Source of the DNA: Paenarthrobacter sp. AR 02
Lineage (GTDB): Bacteria > Actinomycetota > Actinomycetes > Actinomycetales > Micrococcaceae
NCBI RefSeq assembly: GCF_021538675.1
Contig: NZ_JAJUKH010000001.1
Location: 1,147,462-1,211,461, forward strand
DNA: 64,000 nt
Direction: 5' to 3'
Positions 58,382 to 64,000 of this stretch are shown here, piece after piece (position 1 is the first letter of the stretch; each line of letters begins with the position of its first letter). The notes beneath the pieces are model-generated. The model searched no databases. It worked only from the letters and a program-made list of their open reading frames with translations, and had not been told where the DNA came from. Both the position numbers and the translations under genes were made by a program.

Positions 58382-60427
58382 CTACGGGGTGGGGCGTCCG
58401 GTGGTGAACGTGTGGCTCCACCGGGTCACGGCGCCCTCGGTGAAGACGTACCCCTTCATGGGGACTGCCGTGACGGTCACGTTGCCGTCGGGCTTCCTGT
58501 AGGTCCCGGCGGCGATCACCTTGCCATCAATCACGTAGTTGACCCCCACCGCCGCGGGGATGGCGTACGAGTCTTGCCCGCGACCGGGCTTGTCCGTAAA
58601 GGTGACGGCCGCCGGCGTCGCGGTGTCGTAACTCAAACCGAAGCCCAGCGGCAGAAGGGTGCCGCCGCCGTCGGCTGCTGGTATGTTGACCGGCAGCTTG
58701 CCGGCGGGGTTCACTGTGCCGGCGATGGCCCGCACCACCCCGTGGAAATTGACGTTCGTTGTCCCATAGCTGTTCAGCACTGCCGCAGCACCCGGGAAAA
58801 CGCTGATGTCATAGGGATTGCGGGTGGCGATGACGATAACGGGTTTACCGGTCGCGGCGAGCTCGGCCACCATCTGTTGCTGGGCCGCGTTGGACGTGGC
58901 GTTGTACGAGGTGAAGACGACTGCGTCCACCGTGTTAGCGGCCGCTACAGCTCGCGCCCTATATGCGTTGGAGGGCGAACTCCCGTTTTCGTAGTCTTCG
59001 GTGACAGCAAATCCCTGATCCTTCAGTTGGGGCCCTACCAGTTCGGGCCAACCTGAACCGGACCCCACCATCAGTACCGAAGTGCCCGGGGCCAGCGGCA
59101 ACACGCGATCCTGGTTCCGCAGCAAGGTAACGGCGCGGTCCGAGATCTGCTTGGCCGTTGCCAGGTTCCCTGCCGTGCCGACCCGACTGTCCACGCTGGC
59201 GGTATCCGTAAGGGGTTGCTTGAACACTCCCCGCTTGACCTTCCATTCGAGGATCCGCCGGACGGATTCGTCGAGGCGGCTTTCGCTCAGTTCACCGGAC
59301 CCGACGGCGGCGCGAACCCCTGCGAACGACGCGTCCACGTCGGGGGAGTTCAGGAGGATGTCCGAGCCGGCCTGGATGGCTTTGACCGCTATTTCTTCCT
59401 GAGGCCACTCCGCTGCCATGGCTGCCATGTCCAGGGCGTCCGTGGTCACCAGGCCCTTGAACCCGAGTTCGTCGCGCAGCAATCCGGTCAGCACCTTGTG
59501 GGAAAGGGTTCCGGGCATTTCCGGATCGATGGCCTGGACGATGATGTGGGCTGTCATGACCATGTCCACGCCGGCATCGATGGCGGCTTTGAACGGCTGA
59601 AGGTGCTTGTTCAGCGTTTCGCGGTCGTAGCTGACCGTGGGAAGGCCGTAGTGGGAGTCCACTGAGGTGTCGCCGTGTCCGGGGAAGTGCTTGGCGGCGG
59701 CTCCGACGTCCTGCGATTGCATCCCATTGATTTGCGCGACACCCAAGGAGCTGACAAGGGCGGGGTCCTCACCCATGGAGCGGATTCCGATGACCGGGTT
59801 GTCGGGGTTGGAGTTCAGGTCAAGCACCGGGGCGAAGTCCACGTTGATACCCATGGCACGCATCTCAGACCCGAGAATCGTTCCCTGTGCCTGGGCGAGG
59901 TCCTTGTCCGCCGTGGCGCCGAGGGCCATATTCCCGGGGAGGACTGTGGCAGGGGGTCCGATGCGGGCAACGGGGCCGCCTTCCTGGTCGATGGTTACCG
60001 CCAGGGGAATGCCGTTTCCGTCAGCTCCCATCGCCCTTTTCTGCAGGCCGTCGGAAAGTCCTGCGACTTGCCGGGGGTTGTTGGTATTGCCGGACCACGC
60101 GAAATAGAGGACGCCGCCGAGGTTGTACTTTTCCACCACTTCGCCGGGGGTGTTGACGCCGTACCGTTCCTGGTTGCTTGCCGCCATGGACGTGTCATCT
60201 GCCGACGAGCCGTAGACATGGGTCCAGGTCATCTGGCCGATCTTTTCGTCCAGGGACATTCGCGCAATCATCGCCTCGATGTCAGGTGCGGTGCTGGCCG
60301 CCGTCGTGGGTTCCGCCGTGCGTTCCGCCGTGGTGGGCACGGCCGCAACCGCAGTGCCTGCGGCCGTCATGAGCAGTACTGTGGTGGCCGCCGTCAAGAG
60401 GGTAGTTCCTTTTCCGGGCATCTGCAT
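58382..60427 (-). CDS. secreted GH3 beta-N-acetylglucosaminidase-like protein
   Basis: 681 residues. Signal peptide (about 1-29), GH3 N-domain with KHFPGHGDT (NagZ-type general acid loop), nucleophile in LVTTDALDM, then the C-domain (residues about 420-600) and a beta-rich tail. NagZ-like enzymes remove GlcNAc from peptidoglycan or chitin fragments. It could supply sugars for the GH20 operon. ATG at 60427 used; one at 60421 is also possible. Confidence 0.88.
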   Translation of the reverse strand: MQMPGKGTTLLTAATTVLLMTAAGTAVAAVPTTAERTAEPTTAASTAPDIEAMIARMSLDEKIGQMTWTHVYGSSADDTSMAASNQERYGVNTPGEVVEKYNLGGVLYFAWSGNTNNPRQVAGLSDGLQKRAMGADGNGIPLAVTIDQEGGPVARIGPPATVLPGNMALGATADKDLAQAQGTILGSEMRAMGINVDFAPVLDLNSNPDNPVIGIRSMGEDPALVSSLGVAQINGMQSQDVGAAAKHFPGHGDTSVDSHYGLPTVSYDRETLNKHLQPFKAAIDAGVDMVMTAHIIVQAIDPEMPGTLSHKVLTGLLRDELGFKGLVTTDALDMAAMAAEWPQEEIAVKAIQAGSDILLNSPDVDASFAGVRAAVGSGELSESRLDESVRRILEWKVKRGVFKQPLTDTASVDSRVGTAGNLATAKQISDRAVTLLRNQDRVLPLAPGTSVLMVGSGSGWPELVGPQLKDQGFAVTEDYENGSSPSNAYRARAVAAANTVDAVVFTSYNATSNAAQQQMVAELAATGKPVIVIATRNPYDISVFPGAAAVLNSYGTTNVNFHGVVRAIAGTVNPAGKLPVNIPAADGGGTLLPLGFGLSYDTATPAAVTFTDKPGRGQDSYAIPAAVGVNYVIDGKVIAAGTYRKPDGNVTVTAVPMKGYVFTEGAVTRWSHTFTTGRPTP

Positions 60428-60467
60428 TCCGATCGGTTAGTGGAGCAGCGATGTATTTACGGGATAA

Positions 60468-60481
60468 GTCATGTATATGAC
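60468..60481. promoter_or_regulatory. short palindrome upstream of GH3
   Basis: GTCAT-GTAT-ATGAC, 5-bp arms, 40 bases upstream of the GH3 start. Candidate operator, weak evidence. Confidence 0.35.
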
Positions 60482-60547
60482 AAGAAAGTAGATTTGTCTC
60501 CAAAGGGTGGGTCGGCGCGGGATTGCTCTCCGTATAGAGTCGTCTGC

Positions 60548-61084
60548 ATGTTCGAACTTGTAGCTCCCGACGTGTCCTTCCACCAGTCCTTCATTGAGTC
60601 CCACGGCGAATGGGACGGCGCCCACCAGGACGGTGCGGGACTGTTCCCGGACGACGACGTCACCACCCGGGAAGGCTTCGCGGCCTGGGTGAAACGGCTG
60701 ACCGATGCCGAGCATGCGCCCGAGAAGGACGGCTTTGTTCCGTGCACTTACCGCTGGATTACGGAGGGCGAAAGATATGTGGGAGCCATTGCCTTCCGTC
60801 ACTACCTGACCCCGTACCTCCTCAACTCCGGGGGCCACATAGGCTACGGCGTGCGGCCGTCCGATAGGGGGAGGGGAGCGGCGTCGTGGGCTTTGCGGGA
60901 GGTCTGTGACCGGTTGTCGGTTCAGGGGGAGCCGGAGCGCGTTCTCCTGACCTGTGATGACACCAACGAAGCTTCCGCAAAGACGATTGAGCGCTGCGGC
61001 GGAGTGCTTGAGGACGTCCGGACCGGAACGGACGGACGGGACTTCCGGCGCTACTGGATCGGGATACCGGCGTCGCTTAGCTGA
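60548..61084 (+). CDS. GNAT family N-acetyltransferase
   Basis: 178 residues. Acetyl-CoA-binding core GYGVRPSDRGRGAASWALRE and C-terminal TNEASAKTIERCGGVLED. Resembles RimJ-like/predicted acetyltransferases with an extra N-terminal segment. ATG at 60548; a long in-frame opening to 59675 is a shadow of the GH3 gene. Substrate unknown. Confidence 0.9.
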   Translation: MFELVAPDVSFHQSFIESHGEWDGAHQDGAGLFPDDDVTTREGFAAWVKRLTDAEHAPEKDGFVPCTYRWITEGERYVGAIAFRHYLTPYLLNSGGHIGYGVRPSDRGRGAASWALREVCDRLSVQGEPERVLLTCDDTNEASAKTIERCGGVLEDVRTGTDGRDFRRYWIGIPASLS

Positions 61085-61160
61085 TCCGGGGCCTGTTCAC
61101 CCTCCCGTCACCCGGCGCTGTTAGGCTGCCCGGCACTACCCGGCTGACCAGGAGGACCGC

Positions 61161-61250
61161 ATGACGGAGGCAAACCCACTGGGTGCCGACGTCGTGCCTT
61201 CCGCCTATTTTTCGGAAGTTGGTTACATTCTTCCTACTGCCGGACATTAA
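61161..61250 (+). CDS. possible 29-residue leader peptide before sigma factor
   Basis: ATG at 61161 with a strong AGGAGG five bases upstream; 29 codons to TAA at 61248, ending 6 bases before the ECF sigma start, which has no ribosome site of its own. It could be a translational-coupling leader. No family; may instead be promoter region. Confidence 0.4.
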   Translation: MTEANPLGADVVPSAYFSEVGYILPTAGH

Positions 61251-61256
61251 CCGGGT

Positions 61257-61781
61257 ATGAGCTCGCAAACGGAGCAGGGGGATCGTGTGGAGTCGGCCAG
61301 GCAAGAGCATTTCCTGGCAGCACACGCGGCCTGCCATGACCAGGTTTACCGGTACTTCCTTCGTCGAACGGAAGGGGTAGCCGCGGCGGAGGACCTATGC
61401 GCAGAGGTTTTTCGGATCGCATGGGAGAAGTCCCTTGACCAGGAACTATCCGTCCTGATGGTGTTCGGCATAGCCCGGAACGTCCTCCGCAACCACTACC
61501 GTTCAAACCTGCGCTCCCTCAACCTCAGCCATCAGTTGGAGCAACAGCGGATGCCCTTCCCGGGTTCTGAAGACGGCACCCTCTCTGAGGTGTTGGACCA
61601 GCTCAAGCCGGAGGAGCGGGAGGTGCTGCTCCTGACCTATTGGGACGGGTTCAGCTCGGCCGAGGTTTCAGCGCTCCTCGGTGTCAGTGGCACGGCCGTC
61701 CGGATGCGTCTCCACAGGGCGCGGAAGTCACTAAGCCAGCTACTTCGGACAGATCCAGTCATAGAGGACGTGCAGCAATGA
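61257..61781 (+). CDS. ECF sigma factor
   Basis: 174 residues. Sigma region 2 (YRYFLRRTEGVAAAEDLCAEVFRIAW) abbreviated by FRIAW, and region 4 (LKPEEREVLLLTYWDGFSSAEVSALLG). It directs RNA polymerase to stress or envelope genes. Overlaps its membrane partner by 4 bp (ATGA). Own promoter not obvious. Confidence 0.93.
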   Translation: MSSQTEQGDRVESARQEHFLAAHAACHDQVYRYFLRRTEGVAAAEDLCAEVFRIAWEKSLDQELSVLMVFGIARNVLRNHYRSNLRSLNLSHQLEQQRMPFPGSEDGTLSEVLDQLKPEEREVLLLTYWDGFSSAEVSALLGVSGTAVRMRLHRARKSLSQLLRTDPVIEDVQQ

Positions 61782-62443
61782 ACAGCAAGGAAACGCTGGC
61801 TCGCCTCTCCGCAGCCGACCCCGCCTTGGCAGTCACCGAAGAAGACCTGGCCCGAAGCCGGGAAAGAAGCCTCGCAGTCATGCGCACTGATGCGGAACAA
61901 CTCGCCGTCGGCAGCTCCGGAGAGCAGTCGCCTCCCCGTCGGCTCAGGCTGGTGGCAGGGCTCGGCCTGGTAGCCGTTGCCGCTGCCGTGATCGTTGGGG
62001 TGGCGGTCACCGAGACATCCTCGCAAGTGGTCCAGCCGGCGGAGCCCGCCGTCAGCTCCCCCCTGCCTGAAGTCACGGGCGTCCGGATGCCGACTTTCGA
62101 AGCCCGGATCGTCACCGGCGCCAACGGCAACAAAGCGGCCGTGGCTACGGACCCGGAAGCGGAGAACCAGATGGATGCCCTCAACACGGGAACGCTCGGC
62201 CTGAACGGTGGCGGATGCATAGCCCGTGTGGACCCCGACGGCAGTTCCAGCGGCCTCATTTTCCCCCGCGGAACCCTCATCACAGGGACCGGGGTGGTTC
62301 TGCCCGACGGAACAGCCATCAGCCTTGGGCAGCAATTCGCATTCGGTGGAGGCAACTCACCGGAAAACACGGAGCTGGGAGAGTGCGCCCCAACCGGCAC
62401 GGCTTTCCTGGTCCAGAACTGGGACGCGCTTCCCTCGAAGTAG
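61778..62443 (+). CDS. membrane protein coupled to sigma factor, putative anti-sigma
   Basis: 221 residues. Cytoplasmic N-terminus (about 55 residues), one membrane helix (LRLVAGLGLVAVAAAVIVGV), external C-terminal domain. No zinc-binding HXXXCXXC motif, so it is not a classical ZAS anti-sigma. Coupling to the sigma gene is the main evidence. Confidence 0.75.
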   Translation: MNSKETLARLSAADPALAVTEEDLARSRERSLAVMRTDAEQLAVGSSGEQSPPRRLRLVAGLGLVAVAAAVIVGVAVTETSSQVVQPAEPAVSSPLPEVTGVRMPTFEARIVTGANGNKAAVATDPEAENQMDALNTGTLGLNGGGCIARVDPDGSSSGLIFPRGTLITGTGVVLPDGTAISLGQQFAFGGGNSPENTELGECAPTGTAFLVQNWDALPSK

Positions 62444-62456
62444 GCTCTCGGGCCTC

Positions 62457-64000
62457 CTATTCGGTGACTTCTTCCTCCACGGGGTCCTTCAGCAGCAGGG
62501 CGGTGCCCTGGAACGGGCGGAGCTCCAGGAAGAAGCTGCAGAGGTCGTCCACCTGGCCCACGTCCTCGCCGCTGAACAGGTCGTGGACAGTCGCGCCTGG
62601 AACAAGGTGCGAGGACTGAATGCTGCCCGCGATGTCCTGGTCCGAGAAGTTCAGGACCGTGACCTGCAGGGCTCCGTCAGCGAGCTGGTTCACCAGGACC
62701 AGCAGTCCCTTGTTCGACACGTCCGGCACGTCCAGAAGTGTGCTGGTGGCAATCCCCGACTCTTCCCGCACGGAGAGGATCTGCTGGAGCCGCCGCGCAT
62801 AGGAGTTGGAGTCCTTCAGCTGCTCGGGCAGCGGACCGTAAAGGCTCCGGGCCCGGGGCATCCCCGCCAGCGAGGTTGTAGCGTCCGGGCTGGTGCCCAT
62901 CAGGTCGTGGGCGCCGCGGTTGATCCAACGGGTATCGCCCTGGGAGGTCAGCTCGCCCACTGTTTGGCGGTCCAGCGCCGTGATGCCGGTGAGATCCCAG
63001 CCGGACAAAGCGAAAACACCCGGCTGCAGCGCGTTGTACATGGACAGGAGCACATGCGCGTCCAGGACCTGGGATTCCTGCTCGGGAGTGATGGCATCCG
63101 GGTCCTTGACGCCCAACGCCGCCATTAGGAAGCTCACCGTGGTGCAGGCGATGCCGTTGGTGGTGAAGACCGCGTTGTACGGTCCGTTCTCACCTGTGAG
63201 GCGTTCCCGCATGGTGTTCTGGACCTTCTCGGCAACCTCAGCGCCGGTCAGTTCCTCGCCTCCGAGCTCGAAAATATCCTCCCGGTGGCCGGCTGCGAAG
63301 TGAAGCAGCTCGTAGGTGAGTTCGTCGTGGTTCTGGAGTGCGTGGACCAAGGACGCCTGGTCCACGCCGATCTCCATGGCCAGCTTGAGCGTAAGGCGGA
63401 GGAACTCGGTGTCGCCGGTGACCAGCGCGTAGTGGTACGCGGGCCGGGTGATGAAGTCGTAGGAGAGGTCCGGGCCGGACTCAGACTGGGACTTGATGTC
63501 ATCGATGGTGAGGTTGAGCTCCTGGAAAGAGAACCCGCCCACCTTGCGGATCATCGAGCCGATCAGCTGGTTGGCTGCCTCCGACAACGGGTGTCCTTCG
63601 GACCAGCCCGGCTCTTCCTCCGCGCTTTTCTCAACGCCAAGGAAGCCGTTGGCGTCAAGGCGCAGGGCGCCTGTGCCGAGGTCCAGCAACGAGTGCAGGG
63701 CATCGCCCACCACCAGGCGCATGCCGGCGAAGGTGGGGTCCAGCCAGTTGATGGAGGGCTGGCCGGACTTGAAGTAGTGGAGGTAGACCCAGCGGCGCTT
63801 CTTGCCTGTGGTGTCAATGATCGGCTTGGTGGCACTCCAGTTGGTTTCCTTGACCCCGGGTTCGTAGAAAATCACGCGCTGGAGCCGGCCGATGATATAA
63901 CCCGCCTCTTGGAGGGCCTTCTCCGCCTCGGGGCTGATGTTGACAGAGTCCTGGTTCTCCGGGACGTCCGGCAACAGGTGCCAGTCTTCTTCGGGGATAT
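62457..64000 (-). CDS. GH13 alpha-amylase family protein (5' partial)
   Basis: About 514 residues seen; frame stays open through the right edge ([17 protein letters not shown]), so the start lies beyond 64000; the TTG at 63974 is internal. Conserved GH13 region with catalytic Asp in [14 protein letters not shown] and QNHDELTY region IV. Possibly a trehalose/maltose-type glucosyltransferase, but unusual sequence leaves this open. Confidence 0.85.
   Translation of the reverse strand, partial: IPEEDWHLLPDVPENQDSVNISPEAEKALQEAGYIIGRLQRVIFYEPGVKETNWSATKPIIDTTGKKRRWVYLHYFKSGQPSINWLDPTFAGMRLVVGDALHSLLDLGTGALRLDANGFLGVEKSAEEEPGWSEGHPLSEAANQLIGSMIRKVGGFSFQELNLTIDDIKSQSESGPDLSYDFITRPAYHYALVTGDTEFLRLTLKLAMEIGVDQASLVHALQNHDELTYELLHFAAGHREDIFELGGEELTGAEVAEKVQNTMRERLTGENGPYNAVFTTNGIACTTVSFLMAALGVKDPDAITPEQESQVLDAHVLLSMYNALQPGVFALSGWDLTGITALDRQTVGELTSQGDTRWINRGAHDLMGTSPDATTSLAGMPRARSLYGPLPEQLKDSNSYARRLQQILSVREESGIATSTLLDVPDVSNKGLLVLVNQLADGALQVTVLNFSDQDIAGSIQSSHLVPGATVHDLFSGEDVGQVDDLCSFFLELRPFQGTALLLKDPVEEEVTE

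Noticed and set aside
59675..60547. Upstream extension of the acetyltransferase
   Set aside because: Antisense to GH3; the domain begins at 60548.
1..64000. CRISPR arrays, insertion sequences, integrases, rRNA genes
   Set aside because: No regularly spaced long repeats, transposase motifs or rRNA-like sequence were seen.

Overview
This window comes from a high-GC Gram-positive chromosome, most likely a Micrococcaceae actinobacterium of the Arthrobacter/Paenarthrobacter type. The evidence is strong GC3 bias (long antisense open frames over most genes), strong AGGAGG ribosome sites with frequent GTG/TTG starts, a GAF-ANTAR protein, a DUF6297 ABC permease, a CE1759-type FMN reductase, an orphan WXG100 protein, a CsoR/CopZ/CopA locus, and carbohydrate ABC operons without their own ATPase. 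No insertion sequence, prophage, integrase or CRISPR array was found. The assignment to genus is an inference from gene content and style, not from a database search.

Layout. 1-6.3 kb: 5'-truncated M18 aminopeptidase, amino-acid permease, DUF1345 protein, tRNA-Leu(GAG), YnfA protein, then the ribosomal/replication operon rpsF-ssb-rpsR-rplI, whose leader can fold to hide the rpsF ribosome site. 6.3-20.5 kb: small metabolic genes, a two-gene ABC exporter, diacylglycerol-kinase-like protein, GAF-ANTAR regulator, lipoprotein, an HMG-CoA-lyase/CoA-transferase pair, a frameshifted alpha/beta hydrolase, an FMN reductase behind a MarR-like palindrome, and two membrane-anchored proteins with L7/L12-like C-termini. 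20.5-22.5 kb: a region with four perfect DnaA boxes in front of dnaB.

22.6-30.8 kb: a divergent catabolic island (RpiB-type isomerase, DhaK-DhaL kinase, SDR dehydrogenase, TIM-barrel isomerase; opposite strand: MHS transporter, split transketolase, FCD-type GntR regulator). Its gene set matches tetritol/ketotetrose (erythrulose) breakdown to erythrose 4-phosphate, and shared palindromes lie before both arms. 30.9-38.9 kb: acyl-CoA thioesterase; a three-gene translationally coupled operon carrying a stand-alone phosphohistidine swivel domain between two putative DNA-binding proteins; an AztD-like zinc metallochaperone behind a Zur-like box; a repeat/terminator block; DoxX, monooxygenase, MATE exporter and small membrane proteins.

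38.9-44.4 kb: a sortase-built pilus operon (tip/adhesin, major pilin, class C sortase) with a perfect CRP/GlxR-type palindrome upstream and a strong hairpin between pilin and sortase. 44.4-49.9 kb: CGNR zinc-finger protein, EamA exporter, orphan WXG100 protein, DUF2277, and the copper operon csoR-copZ-copA under twin CsoR boxes. 50-56.1 kb: an amino-sugar/chitooligosaccharide uptake operon (binding lipoprotein, two permeases, intracellular GH20 hexosaminidase, IclR regulator, rhodanese) with overlapping stop/start codons. 56-64 kb: hydrolase, VOC protein, YdcF protein, secreted NagZ-like GH3 enzyme, acetyltransferase, an ECF sigma factor with coupled membrane partner, and a 5'-truncated GH13 protein.

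The most novel-looking parts are the swivel-domain mini-operon (31.9-33.25 kb), the ketotetrose island with its operator family, and the DnaA-box cluster before dnaB.
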